Source of the DNA: Candidatus Saccharimonadota bacterium
Lineage (GTDB): Bacteria > Patescibacteriota > Saccharimonadia > Saccharimonadales > Saccharimonadaceae
DNA: 64,000 nt
Reading direction: 5' to 3'
Assembly (NCBI GenBank): GCA_017464135.1
Contig: JAFUEB010000001.1
Span: 1-64,000, forward strand
How positions within the stretch are numbered: the stretch's first letter is position 1; each line of letters begins with the position of its first letter. The notes below the pieces were generated by a model, which was given only the letters and a program-made list of their open reading frames with translations, made no database searches and was not told the origin of the DNA. Shown piece after piece: positions 43,401 to 51,852 of the stretch. Both the position numbers and the translations under genes were made by a program.

Positions 43401-45212
43401 AATATTTGAAGTGTTTGATTGCGTTGCCGTTACCTGAGTCGTTGGAATGCTAAACGAAGTTATCCCTTGCCCATCTGTCGTGCCATAAATCTCTCTACCA
43501 CCAGATTCATAAACAGCAATTGTCTTATTCGTTGCCGGGAAACCAGTCACGTGAGTTACCTTCACTGAGAAATTAATATTTTCACCGCCATTGACATAGT
43601 TTTTATCGGCAATCACTTCATAAGAATAATTTTCGAGCGTGTAATCCTCTACTGAGATCCTCCGGCTTGCTAGTATCGAATCATTATACTGAGCGTCCAA
43701 GCTATACGCTTTCGTATCGCGATAATTATCTAGCTGAATCTCCGTCGAGAAGAAACCATCTTCGTCGAGAGTTACTGTCTTCTTAAGCGTTCCGAAAACT
43801 ACGTTGAAGTTTTGGCGGTTCGGTGTATCGCGGAAGAATTTAATCGGAATGTAGCCCCAAACTTTAATTGTGTCCGTTGGTTTATACAAAGGACGATCCG
43901 AATAAATATAACCATTCGGATATAAATCGTTGCGATAATTCTTTAGTGCCACGATTAGTGGTTGATTGTCGTCGCCAACTTTGACATAACTTAATTCATT
44001 TGAAAAATCCGACACATCCTTGAAAGTCGTAACGCCCTTGTCATCCGTCTGCTGTGACTTGCCATTATAGCTCACATTTACGCCAGACTTTAATTCACCA
44101 TCTCTTGCCACCCACACCAAAACATCACGTTCCGACTCAAATGCGTACGCCGCATAATCATTCACCTGAATGAAAGCATTAAAAGTGTTGGTGCCAGATG
44201 CATTCTTAAAATGTAATACATAATAGCCAGACGGCAGATTTTGTTTTAACGTTAAGAAATATTGCCAATCGTAAGAATAATTACCGGCTTCAGTCCTTTT
44301 CTCAAAAGTAAATTCACCATCGACTGCCGAACCACTACCAGTTCCTTCCTTCAAGAATTTGATATAGTCATCAACATTTTCAAACTTTTCAATATTGACG
44401 CTCGTAGTGTCTTCAAAGGCAGTCTTATCATAAAAGATCACTACCGGTGCTTCATTTTCAGTAAATGTGTAAACATTATCAAAAGTAATACCGCGCGTCG
44501 CGTCTGAATTATAAGAAGTTGTTGCTTTCGCATAGGTCGAAAAACTTGAATGGAAATCACTCTTCATGACTTGCTCGCCATATTTGAGTCCTGCTTTAAT
44601 CGTCACTTCATAGGTCGCATTTTCGGCAAGTGGCGCTGATGGGGTAAATCGCCACACCCGTCCTTCTTTTTTCAAACTACCTTCAATCGCCGGCGAAATC
44701 GAAAAATGCGATTCGACATCTTCAATATCTGGATACGAAAATGCAAATTCAATCACTGAATTCTTCGATACATAATTCGCGCCATCAACCGGGTAAAACT
44801 TGGAAACCGATAAATCTTTTTTCGTTTGGAAGGCCCATTTATAAGCAATCACTTCATTACTTACGGAATCGATGTTAAGAACTGTATTGTCTGGCAAATC
44901 CGACATCGGAATCACTTCGTAAAGTGATCCACCAACTCTTTCCACAATATCGTAGTCAATCGCTGGCTCAAGGTAAAGCGATTTGCGAACGCTCGTCAGA
45001 TTACCATTTTCAGTCTTCACCAAAAAATGTGAATCCGGCTTCACCACGCCATCAACGACATCGGACGCCTCCACGCTTAATACTTTTAGTTTCCCTTGTT
45101 GCCAAGGCGCTTTACCGGCAATCACTATACCAAGTAGTGCACCGAGTATCACAATTAAACCTATTTCGCACGCTAGTAAAATGCGAAAACGGCCTTCAGT
45201 TTGTTTGCCCAT
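40491..45212 (-). CDS. giant alpha-2-macroglobulin-like surface protein
   Basis: The product of about 1573 residues has an N-terminal membrane anchor (about 12-33) and then stacked macroglobulin and bacterial Ig-like domains. Visible A2M motifs include YSDRPLYKPTDTIKVWGYIP (MG3), ESYEPGDTVKAKI (a second MG repeat) and STVMPKSAKNTDDVV (complement-like A2M domain). The only Cys I see is in the anchor, and there is no CxEQ thioester, so it cannot trap proteases covalently like E. coli YfhM. I start at the ATG 45212, 9 nt after AAAGGAAA, not the GTG before it. Probable large outward-facing guard or scaffold. Confidence 0.85.
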   Translation of the reverse strand: MGKQTEGRFRILLACEIGLIVILGALLGIVIAGKAPWQQGKLKVLSVEASDVVDGVVKPDSHFLVKTENGNLTSVRKSLYLEPAIDYDIVERVGGSLYEVIPMSDLPDNTVLNIDSVSNEVIAYKWAFQTKKDLSVSKFYPVDGANYVSKNSVIEFAFSYPDIEDVESHFSISPAIEGSLKKEGRVWRFTPSAPLAENATYEVTIKAGLKYGEQVMKSDFHSSFSTYAKATTSYNSDATRGITFDNVYTFTENEAPVVIFYDKTAFEDTTSVNIEKFENVDDYIKFLKEGTGSGSAVDGEFTFEKRTEAGNYSYDWQYFLTLKQNLPSGYYVLHFKNASGTNTFNAFIQVNDYAAYAFESERDVLVWVARDGELKSGVNVSYNGKSQQTDDKGVTTFKDVSDFSNELSYVKVGDDNQPLIVALKNYRNDLYPNGYIYSDRPLYKPTDTIKVWGYIPIKFFRDTPNRQNFNVVFGTLKKTVTLDEDGFFSTEIQLDNYRDTKAYSLDAQYNDSILASRRISVEDYTLENYSYEVIADKNYVNGGENINFSVKVTHVTGFPATNKTIAVYESGGREIYGTTDGQGITSFSIPTTQVTATQSNTSNIEARYFHIKAAGVEYNKYDTNVDFYVFKNNLTFTTKHDSEAKKLDFAAKVLDLTKNVRTGYGYKNLETSNYSGPGKVYIHVAMTERIQTGTYYNPYTKETSPTYRYNIADQQIGVYDVTFENGAASFSYPTDYLEPTENKQYRYYAIVSATDAKGRPAYSGQVTYYQNYYGNTSPAAKKHSNTLNDYSSYYGNGLSWAYNLYRFGLKDYNYAEETNAYYPQYNYSVGDKLKLGLYDATGQKVSNEGTVLVIAFKENIVSSNMFNEDEYELEFDLNMYPGSEIAGAYFMNGKFYRVMPSYKDYRHSDSELTVKVTPEKESYEPGDTVKAKIVVERKDGSKPDKARVNLSVVNEAIFNADDDQTDLLNSLYVNKKLKLYSMSTFTDFELNGTDAGLGAATGYRYDFGDTLFFEERTINNGEGEFEFKLNDSITSFRITVHAVEVSDVINAGVGTTKVASYLPLSISTVMPKSAKNTDDVVLNANAIVAGGDKIDFTFTIDGIDKTITASGKPGQNVFANFGKLELGEYTVRIEGRDSAGNEDKMAFKLRVVETTQEISIKKEVGLSNGTTVTPVKNPVIVEIYNKNTRTYLKYLKFIRSNLTSRLDTQVAYYKSFEYSDKYYDEITSSQTPNLSGYLLSDGLLKPLENAAGDYVLTALTNYYMPDYFKLKAANYSLDLKDDTPTIINKLLVLASFREPVLLELKEVAKTAGLTNEERVKIGIAFAFLGDYDSAKLFYDDFLTDDVADLAAVLATFINKEKAAEKIDAVIAIDSAADYLEYALISFFENNETDLSQKESVAISTNGSTENVDILPLKIEKRVFYMDELKDIKFNPSSDNLLATYYYQGRISELGDDYLNDISISFEGNKKVGGTSTLVIDITKLVGEARNGTINLALPSSLKYSATLNSADGLYLIKNNNEYVSIMLSDRYKSNQVRIPVYVTMSGNYEIEPVVFINNNVYHISNNLTLDLQQ

Positions 45213-45225
45213 CACGGTTTCCTTT

Positions 45226-45242
45226 TATATGACCTTTATTTA
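45226..45242 (-). promoter_or_regulatory. 17-nt leader element shared with the adhesin gene
   Basis: TAAATAAAGGTCATATA on the minus strand, identical to the element before the 1280-residue adhesin. A TATAAT at 45248-45253 places the predicted transcription start inside the left end of the element. Confidence 0.7.
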
Positions 45243-45280
45243 ATCAAATTATAACACAAAAACCATAATGGGCTTGTGTT

Positions 45281-47104
45281 TTATTCGACAGTTACCGACT
45301 TTGCCAAGTTACGTGGCTGATCGACATTGTAGCCTTTGGCCACCGTCATATAGTAAGCAAACAATTGTGAAACGAGATTCATCAGCATCGGTGCAAAGAG
45401 TTCAATCTCACCTGGAATTCTAATCACATCCTCAACCGGCAAATCGAAATCGGTGTTCGTTACCACAATCACGTGACCACCACGAGCCAACACTTCCTGC
45501 ACATTCGAAATCGCTTTGTCAAAAAGTGGGCCCTTTGGCACGAGTGCAAACTCCATAAATCTATCATCAATTAGTGCCAACGGACCATGCTTCAACTCAC
45601 CAAATGCATACGCATTCGCGTCCACATAAGAAATCTCTTTGAGTTTCAATGCACCTTCCATCGCAGCCGGATAAGCCGTATCGCGACCAAGATAAATCGC
45701 GTGCTCATATTCCTTGTGCGCTTCAGCCACGCGCTTCACGTCATCGTGAACTTGATCTAGAGTTTTGCGAATCATTTCTGGCAAATTCGCAATTTCTTTG
45801 ATGTATGGATAAAGCGCGCCTGGCTTTACACCTTTTGCTTGTGCAATTGTAATACCAAACATCACCATCGCAATCATCTGTGAAGTAAACGCCTTCGTTG
45901 ATGCCACTGAAATCTCTGGGCCCACGTGAACATAAGTACCACCATCTACCTCACGCGCAATCGTCGAACCAATCGCATTCACGATGCCAATCGTTGGTAC
46001 GCCCTGTTTCTTAATCTCACGAAGACAAGCTAAAGTATCTGCCGTCTCGCCAGATTGCGAAACAATTAATGCCACTGAATCCTTTGGAATATAAGCCGAA
46101 CGGTAACGGTATTCTGATGCAATCACCGTCTCAATCGTGATTTCCGGCGTAAATTGCTCGATATAATATCCGGCTAACAACCCGGCATGATAAGCCGTAC
46201 CGCAACCGACAATTACCAAATGTTTTATCTTCCTAAGTTTGTCTTCCGAAAGTCCTGGGCCACCAAGCCTTACCGTACCGGTTTCAAGATTCACCCGGCC
46301 ACGTAAAGTTTCCGTCAGTGATTCCGGTTGCTCCATAATTTCCTTTAATAGAAAATGCTCGTAGCCACCTTTCTGAATCGCCGCAAGATTCGTTTCAATC
46401 ATTTCCACCTTTGCGGATACCGGTTCTGCATTAAGTGTCTTAATCTCAATGCTGTCTTTATGTACTAATGCGACTTCTCCATCATTTAGATAAATCGCTT
46501 GTTTAGTATGTCCGACTAAAGCTGATGCGTCCGAAGCAATCAAAGTTTCATCGTGTCCTACACCAATCACGAGTGGAGAACCAGCGCGTGCTACTACAAT
46601 TTCGTCTGGTGCCTTGGTCGATACGACCGCAATCCCGTAAGTTCCCTTTACGAGTTTTAAAGCCTGCACAACTGCATTAATTAGTGGATGTGCACCACCT
46701 TGATAAAATGATTCAACGAGTGCTGCTAAAACTTCCGTATCCGTCTCAGACTTAAACTCATGCTCAGTGAGAGTCGCCTTAAGTTCCTTGTAATTCTCAA
46801 TAATCCCGTTATGTACCAAATAAATGTCCCCAGCCTGATGTGGATGAGCGTTCGTTTCGCTTGGTTCGCCATGCGTTGCCCAACGCGTGTGGCCAATCCC
46901 AATCTTATCTTCACGCTTGTTTTTTGCCAACTTCTCCTCAAGGTTAATGATCTTTCCCTTTGCTCGGAGTAAGGTTGCGTTCCCGTCCTTATCAAGCGTC
47001 ACAATCCCAGCCGAGTCATAACCACGATATTCAAGTCTCTTTAAACCGCTAATCAAAAAATCCTGTGCATTCTTGTTCCCTACATAGCCAACAATTCCAC
47101 ACAT
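45281..47104 (-). CDS. glmS: glucosamine-6-phosphate synthase
   Basis: The 607-residue enzyme begins MCGIVGYVGN with the catalytic Cys2 of the glutaminase domain, which continues to about 235, followed by two SIS domains (SQSGETADT, STKAFTSQ). The end is DQPRNLAKSVTVE. It makes glucosamine-6-phosphate for peptidoglycan and surface glycans. It has a leader with AAGGAG; the leader is too short and unlike the glmS ribozyme. Confidence 0.97.
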   Translation of the reverse strand: MCGIVGYVGNKNAQDFLISGLKRLEYRGYDSAGIVTLDKDGNATLLRAKGKIINLEEKLAKNKREDKIGIGHTRWATHGEPSETNAHPHQAGDIYLVHNGIIENYKELKATLTEHEFKSETDTEVLAALVESFYQGGAHPLINAVVQALKLVKGTYGIAVVSTKAPDEIVVARAGSPLVIGVGHDETLIASDASALVGHTKQAIYLNDGEVALVHKDSIEIKTLNAEPVSAKVEMIETNLAAIQKGGYEHFLLKEIMEQPESLTETLRGRVNLETGTVRLGGPGLSEDKLRKIKHLVIVGCGTAYHAGLLAGYYIEQFTPEITIETVIASEYRYRSAYIPKDSVALIVSQSGETADTLACLREIKKQGVPTIGIVNAIGSTIAREVDGGTYVHVGPEISVASTKAFTSQMIAMVMFGITIAQAKGVKPGALYPYIKEIANLPEMIRKTLDQVHDDVKRVAEAHKEYEHAIYLGRDTAYPAAMEGALKLKEISYVDANAYAFGELKHGPLALIDDRFMEFALVPKGPLFDKAISNVQEVLARGGHVIVVTNTDFDLPVEDVIRIPGEIELFAPMLMNLVSQLFAYYMTVAKGYNVDQPRNLAKSVTVE

Positions 47105-47268
47105 TTTGTTTTCTCCTTAGTTAGTATATTAATTATAACATAAACGGCCTTTTTCCGGGTTCCAGATTGTTTTGCTACGTTCCGTAGCATAAAAATGTTA
47201 AAATGTAAGGTAAAGATGCTTGTGAAACACCTTAAAATCGGTAAAATTTGGCTAAAGGAGAAAATAAT

Positions 47269-48108
47269 ATGAAATTCAACGAAAAAATTAAAGTATTAAG
47301 AAATGCTAACCATTTAACTCAAGAAGAGCTCGCCGAGCGCCTCGACGTATCTAGGCAAGCTATTACTAAATGGGAGAGCGGCGAAGGCACGCCGGATATT
47401 AATAATCTCAAAGAGATCAGCAGCCTCTTTGGCATCTCAATCGACGAACTCGTGAAAGACGAAGAACCGTTAAATACCGAGCGCAGACTTAATAATATTC
47501 TGGTGAGAGAACTTCCGATTGACCACACCAAGCACTTTGATCTAAAAATTAATAAAGCTAGTGTCGTAAATCTCTTGCCGAGTCCTGAAGAAATAGTTAA
47601 ACTTGAAATCCTTTCTAACGAGATTTTAAACCTCAGTCCATTCTTTGAAACTGTACTTGATAACTGTAAATATGATAGGTTTGACCTCAAAGTTAAAGCG
47701 AAAAAATTTGCCAAACCGGATGATTACGAGATTAATATCTATCTACCACAAAAGTATATTAATGAAATTGAACTGGCCACGGAAGCCAAACAACTTAACA
47801 TTAAAAATCTTGACCTTAATAAATTAGAATATGACGGCGAACTTAAGTATTTAAATGTCACTGGATTCAAAGGCAAAATCGTTCTAAATACCTCTAAATC
47901 CGACATTGAAGCCACCTACGACAAATTTGACGGCGCTCTTGAAGTTAACACCATCCATTCCGTTGCAAGAGTTAAACTCCCGGCCGGCACCGAGTACCAA
48001 CTCGTGAAAAAAGGCGCCAAAAATGAATTCATAAACGCCGTTCACACTGAAACATCCAAAAATGTCATCGAGTTGAACGGCATCGGCAGCAAGCTCATCA
48101 TCGAATAG
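47269..48108 (+). CDS. XRE-family regulator with DUF4097-like C-terminal domain
   Basis: I start at 47269, after AAAGGAG; an upstream frame start lacks such a site. The 279-residue protein has an N-terminal XRE helix-turn-helix (about 1-60, QEELAERLDVSRQAITKWES) and a C-terminal region of short strands (about 150-270, with NIKNLDLNKLEYDGEL-type repeats) like the beta-helical DUF4097/adhesin-like domain. DUF4097 is often linked to envelope stress systems, fitting the nearby M15 peptidase and LiaF-like genes. No membrane helix is seen. Confidence 0.87.
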   Translation: MKFNEKIKVLRNANHLTQEELAERLDVSRQAITKWESGEGTPDINNLKEISSLFGISIDELVKDEEPLNTERRLNNILVRELPIDHTKHFDLKINKASVVNLLPSPEEIVKLEILSNEILNLSPFFETVLDNCKYDRFDLKVKAKKFAKPDDYEINIYLPQKYINEIELATEAKQLNIKNLDLNKLEYDGELKYLNVTGFKGKIVLNTSKSDIEATYDKFDGALEVNTIHSVARVKLPAGTEYQLVKKGAKNEFINAVHTETSKNVIELNGIGSKLIIE

Positions 48109-48133
48109 ACAAAATCTAAAAATATGTTATAAT
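48106..48133 (+). promoter_or_regulatory. promoter of the second VanY gene
   Basis: TAGACA and TATAAT with a 16-nt spacer. The -35 box overlaps the stop codon of the XRE gene, and TAGACAAAAT is identical to the -35 region of the VanY gene at 22276. Confidence 0.7.
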
Positions 48134-48171
48134 ATATAATATATACTGTTTCAAAATAAGGGGGTATTAAA

Positions 48172-48885
48172 ATGAAACTTTTCAAAAACAGTATCGTACT
48201 TTTAGTCGTTCTATCCATCTTTGTCGCCTGCTTCTGTTCACCCGCCTTTGCACTCTTTGAAAAGGAAGATTATTTCGCCAAAGGGCTGAATCCCGAGCGG
48301 GACTATCTCATCGTCGTCAATGCCGACCATCCTTATGAGTTCGGTGGCTCGTACGACCAAGCGTTGCAAGACGATCTCGTCTACATCTCCGATGTTTACG
48401 GCGAAGCCACGCCCATCGAAAAAGGCGCACTGCTCGCATTCTCGCAACTCCAAGCCGCCCTTCATGATGAAGGCATGACTGTCGGTCTCTTCAGCGCCTA
48501 TCGCACCGAAGAAGATCAGGAATGGGTCTACAATTACTATGGCAGCCTCGCCGGTTGGGCCGAAGACAATCCTGCCCAGCTCCCAGGCTACTCGGAGCAT
48601 CACACTGGATTACTTCTCAATGTCGTAATTCTCTACCCCGGCGAAACAAATGAACCGATTTGGTACACCGAAACGGCCGAACGCCAGCAGAACATTCCCT
48701 ATTTCAAACTGCTTCATGAGAATCTCGCCGACTTCGGTTTTATCGACCGCTACCCAGCCGGCAAAGAAGATGTCACTGGCGTCCCCTGCGAACCCTACGA
48801 AATACGTTTCGTTGGTTCATCGAGTGTTGCTCACGAAATCATGGATCACGGCCTCTGCCTCGAAGAATATCTCTACGGAGAATAA
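48172..48885 (+). CDS. secreted VanY-like protein with altered zinc ligands
   Basis: The 237-residue protein has a Sec signal (about 1-26, ending PAFA) and a VanY fold aligned along its whole length with the enzyme at 22276. The first motif reads SEHHTGLLLNVV, so the ligand Asp is Asn; the last reads EPYEIRFVG, so the ligand His is Glu and the preceding Trp is Tyr. Two of three zinc ligands are changed. It is probably a non-enzymatic peptidoglycan-binding or decoy paralogue. GGGGGT ribosome site 7 nt before the ATG. Confidence 0.87.
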   Translation: MKLFKNSIVLLVVLSIFVACFCSPAFALFEKEDYFAKGLNPERDYLIVVNADHPYEFGGSYDQALQDDLVYISDVYGEATPIEKGALLAFSQLQAALHDEGMTVGLFSAYRTEEDQEWVYNYYGSLAGWAEDNPAQLPGYSEHHTGLLLNVVILYPGETNEPIWYTETAERQQNIPYFKLLHENLADFGFIDRYPAGKEDVTGVPCEPYEIRFVGSSSVAHEIMDHGLCLEEYLYGE

Positions 48886-48895
48886 TTCGAGGTTA

Positions 48896-48918
48896 ACGGA
48901 GCTTCGGCTCCGTTTTTT
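48896..48918 (+). terminator. terminator of the second VanY gene
   Basis: ACGGAGC/GCTCCGT with a UUCG tetraloop and a T run. Confidence 0.92.
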
Positions 48919-48930
48919 CTTCCCTAGTGT

Positions 48931-48936
48931 TATAAT
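48931..48936 (+). promoter_or_regulatory. -10 box, 8 nt before the AlkD-like gene
   Basis: TATAAT with 8 nt to the ATG. Confidence 0.55.
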
Positions 48937-48944
48937 TATTACAG

Positions 48945-49664
48945 ATGAAAACTATCAAAACTTATGACGAGCTCAGAAACGAAATTGCTTCATTTGCCGA
49001 TGATTTATATCGCGAATTCAGTCTTAAAATCATTCTAACTAAACGCCCATTAATCGGCGTCCGCATTCCAAAGATTCGTGAAATCGTTTCTCACGTTGAT
49101 AAGAATTCCTTCACTGAAATCATTTCTTATGAACCCATTGCCTATGAAGAAATCCTCGCCCGTGGCATGATTATCGCCCGCTTGCCTTTTAATAAAATGT
49201 GCGAATACTTCGACTCGCAAATTAACTTTATTGACGACTGGAGTACCTGCGACACCTTCTGTTCTAGCATCCGCCCAGCCATCAACAAACATCGCGAAGA
49301 ATTTTTGAACGAAAAGATTGAGCCACTACTAAAAAGTAAACAAGTATTTTCCATCCGTGCCGGACTAGTTTTACTAAAATGTTGTTACATTACACCAGAT
49401 TATTTACATCTCATTTTTGATCGCGTTGCTTCCCTCGCCGATAATGATGCCTACTATGTTAAAATGGGCATCGCCTGGCTTCTCTGCGACTGTTTCATCA
49501 AATTCCCAGACGAGACTCTCTCCTTTCTCCAAAACTCCAACCTCCCCGCCTGGACTCACAACAAAACCATCTCCAAAATCTGCGACAGCTACCGCGTGCC
49601 AAAAGAAGCAAAAGACTGCCTGAAAATAATAAGAAAAAAGGAGCATCATGCCAAAAACGATTAA
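48945..49664 (+). CDS. AlkD-like DNA alkylation repair protein
   Basis: The 239-residue all-helical protein matches the AlkD HEAT-like family: GVRIPKIREIV near the start, the DDWSTCDTFCSSI segment (Trp and Asp of the base-excision pocket) and KMGIAWLLCDCFIKFP near residue 180. AlkD excises N3- and N7-alkylated purines. It is followed, with a 17-nt overlap, by a small unknown gene. Confidence 0.87.
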   Translation: MKTIKTYDELRNEIASFADDLYREFSLKIILTKRPLIGVRIPKIREIVSHVDKNSFTEIISYEPIAYEEILARGMIIARLPFNKMCEYFDSQINFIDDWSTCDTFCSSIRPAINKHREEFLNEKIEPLLKSKQVFSIRAGLVLLKCCYITPDYLHLIFDRVASLADNDAYYVKMGIAWLLCDCFIKFPDETLSFLQNSNLPAWTHNKTISKICDSYRVPKEAKDCLKIIRKKEHHAKND

Positions 49665-50001
49665 CACTTTTAAAGAAATCGCCGAATATCTTTACGACCT
49701 CGGCATCCATGATTTTCGCATCTTCGAAATAAAATATGATTCGGAAACAAAAGAAGCATCATTTCTTCTCGAAGACACCTGGGAAAAATCTAAAGATTAT
49801 CATGATTATTGGTTTCTAGAAATGAAGGGAGTCAGTTATTTCAAATACGATTCCGGCGACAGCGAATTCATCTTAACTGACTACGGATTTGAAAACAATG
49901 AAATAAGCCTCGCTGGAACCATTGGCGGAGATTTAACAATAAAAGCAACCGATTTCAAACTAAAGCTTCCAGAAAGAGAGCAATCTTCCCAAAACTATTA
50001 G
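49648..50001 (+). CDS. uncharacterised protein, 117 residues
   Basis: No family recognised. The acidic, soluble protein is rich in aromatic residues and alternating beta-strand patterns (RIFEIKYDSETKEASFLLED). Its start lies inside the end of the AlkD-like gene with an AAAGGAG ribosome site, so the two are coupled. The strand pattern recalls immunity-protein-like folds, without firm support. Confidence 0.7.
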   Translation: MPKTINTFKEIAEYLYDLGIHDFRIFEIKYDSETKEASFLLEDTWEKSKDYHDYWFLEMKGVSYFKYDSGDSEFILTDYGFENNEISLAGTIGGDLTIKATDFKLKLPEREQSSQNY

Positions 50002-50008
50002 TCTTTGT

Positions 50009-50014
50009 TATAAT
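50009..50014 (+). promoter_or_regulatory. -10 box before a candidate small RNA
   Basis: TATAAT, 8 nt after the 117-residue gene, with no open reading frame following on the plus strand. Confidence 0.45.
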
Positions 50015-50020
50015 AATTTC

Positions 50021-50103
50021 ATCCAGGGGAGTCTAGGACTTCCCCTGAATATGTTGTGCAAAAGATTAGAAAAAAGAACCCCGCACTTACGGGGTTCTTT
50101 TTG
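50021..50103 (+). ncRNA. candidate small RNA of about 80 nt
   Basis: A transcript from the TATAAT at 50009 would have a 5' hairpin (CAGGGGA-GTC/GAC-T-TCCCCTG, 50024-50047), a single-stranded linker with GTTGTGCAAAAG, and a strong terminator hairpin. No coding frame is present. The alternative is a plain 3' end for the 117-residue gene. Confidence 0.4.
50073..50102. terminator. bidirectional terminator
   Basis: AAAGAACCCCG/CGGGGTTCTTT with a 6-nt loop and A/T runs on both sides. It ends the minus-strand membrane gene and the plus-strand candidate RNA. Confidence 0.9.
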
Positions 50104-50115
50104 CTTTAAAGCAAC

Positions 50116-51087
50116 CTAAGCCTCAGCTTCGTGAAGTTTCTTAAACTTCTTGGATTTACCGTCAAGTTCGTCAAGATCTTTTTCGGTGATCTTCTCTTCT
50201 TTACCGGATTCGATAAAGTTGCGAAGCACGCCGACCAAGATGAATGGTCGGACAAAGACTGAGTGGAGAATGCTCCACATGATGATGCCACCAAGTGCGC
50301 TGGCACAAATCATCAAGTTGCCAGCTTCCGCGAACCAGCTCGAAACATCAAGTTCACCCTTAGCAATCAATTCGGCTACTTCGCCGGCAAGTGCCTTGAA
50401 TGCATCTGGGAAGGCCATGCAGATTAAGTAAGTGATACCAAAGAATGCACCACCAATCACGACAAATGAAATGAAGCTAATTCCAAACACGCGGCCGAGG
50501 TTCTTAAGTAAAGTTTTGCCACGTTTAAAGAATAGTACTGCACCTTCGAGCGTTGCCTTTGTAGCTTTCTCGTCCTTCTTGTAGAACACCCAGCCGAGAC
50601 AACAATCGCAAAGATAATTTACAATTGTTTGAATCACACTGGAAATTATACTTCCGACCGTGCTACCACTATCGCCGCCAATCGCATTGCCAGCAGCCGT
50701 AATGGCACGACCAATCTGATTGAAGATGCCCTTAATCGCATTCGTTACTAAATAGTAAGCTGCGACAGTTAAGAAGCGTTCCTTTACCACTTTTTTACCA
50801 GCGCCATAAACATCCTCTGGGAGTTTGCCCTTCACGATGCCTTCAGTCATCATCGCAATCTGACCGGCTTTAAAAATATACGAAACAAAGTGTGAAACAA
50901 TCGCCACAATCACAATTGCAACCACGGCGCCGATTAGCACACCGATTAATCCATTACCTGATACCTTATCAGCAATCAAGAACCCAACTGCCGATAATAG
51001 CACGATTATAATGACGGAGCCAAGATCCCATAGGAATCGTCTTAGTGAAAACGTCAAAGTTTTCTTGTATATTTCTTTATTGTCCAT
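50116..51087 (-). CDS. polytopic membrane protein, unknown
   Basis: No family recognised with confidence. The 323-residue protein has five to six hydrophobic helices with Gly-zipper-like stretches, a pair of adjacent Cys (LCDCCLGW) and a charged C-terminal tail. It starts 15 nt after the LiaF-like gene in the same direction, with GGAGTG upstream, and shares its transcript. Confidence 0.78.
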   Translation of the reverse strand: MDNKEIYKKTLTFSLRRFLWDLGSVIIIVLLSAVGFLIADKVSGNGLIGVLIGAVVAIVIVAIVSHFVSYIFKAGQIAMMTEGIVKGKLPEDVYGAGKKVVKERFLTVAAYYLVTNAIKGIFNQIGRAITAAGNAIGGDSGSTVGSIISSVIQTIVNYLCDCCLGWVFYKKDEKATKATLEGAVLFFKRGKTLLKNLGRVFGISFISFVVIGGAFFGITYLICMAFPDAFKALAGEVAELIAKGELDVSSWFAEAGNLMICASALGGIIMWSILHSVFVRPFILVGVLRNFIESGKEEKITEKDLDELDGKSKKFKKLHEAEA

Positions 51088-51102
51088 ACACTCCTTTCCT
51101 TA

Positions 51103-51810
51103 TTATTTCTTTTGTTTTGGTTTGTCACTAATCGTTATGCCACCAAATCCACCGGCGGCGTCTAAATAAATGGTATATTTGCCCTTTGATTCCCCTTTTC
51201 TCTCATCAGAAATTCCGCCAAAGATAAATCCGGATTTCGACTTAATATTCACATCTTCCGGCACTTTAATATCCACTCCACCAAATAGAGCAAAGGCTTT
51301 AATCACGGTGTCTTTCGTAAATTTTGCTTTGCGAAGATCGAGCTCGGCCCCGCCAAAAATTGCTACCATATTCGAACCAGAGAATACTTCGTCATTGTAA
51401 ACTCTCTCGCTTCCGGAGAACACGGCTGTCTGCGCATCCATGGTTTTATCATCAGCATCCTTCACCTTTTTCTCGACTTCTTTGTCATTCTTGCTGTGAA
51501 AAATGCTGCGGAAAATAATTGAAAGACCAATCAAAATCAAGAATAGCGCGAGGATTGCTTTCCAAGCCACTTCCCACTCAAACACATGCTGTGCTGCAAG
51601 TAGCATAATAATCCCTGCACCAAGAAATGCTAGACTCTGCAATCTTTCTTTTTCCGTAATTAAACTTATTGCACTCGGCACGATGATGAATAACGTCCAC
51701 CATCCGTCGAAGAATACATCAAAATTAAATAATCCAATTGCATTGCCGCCGAAAATCACACCCAGCGCCACAATTGCAATTCCCCAAATAATAGGCCTTG
51801 CCTGTTTCAT
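51103..51810 (-). CDS. LiaF-like envelope stress membrane protein
   Basis: I take the ATG at 51810, 4 nt after AAAGGAG. The 235-residue protein has four membrane helices (about 5-105; DUF5668/LiaI-LiaF-like), a linker and a C-terminal LiaF/DUF2154 beta domain with SNMVAIFGGAELDLRKAKF and ALFGGVDIKVPEDVNI. LiaF restrains the LiaRS cell-envelope stress system in Firmicutes; LiaR and LiaS are not here. It precedes the large membrane gene and follows the adhesin. Confidence 0.88.
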   Translation of the reverse strand: MKQARPIIWGIAIVALGVIFGGNAIGLFNFDVFFDGWWTLFIIVPSAISLITEKERLQSLAFLGAGIIMLLAAQHVFEWEVAWKAILALFLILIGLSIIFRSIFHSKNDKEVEKKVKDADDKTMDAQTAVFSGSERVYNDEVFSGSNMVAIFGGAELDLRKAKFTKDTVIKAFALFGGVDIKVPEDVNIKSKSGFIFGGISDERKGESKGKYTIYLDAAGGFGGITISDKPKQKK

Positions 51811-51852
51811 ATAACTCCTTTTTCTTACCAACAATTATATCACAAGAAAAAT

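Noticed and set aside
44500-45212. Thioester (CxEQ) in the A2M-like protein
   Set aside because: No Cys is present outside the N-terminal membrane anchor.
47105-47268. glmS ribozyme in the glmS leader
   Set aside because: The leader on the minus strand is short, has an ordinary AAGGAG site and shows none of the ribozyme core.
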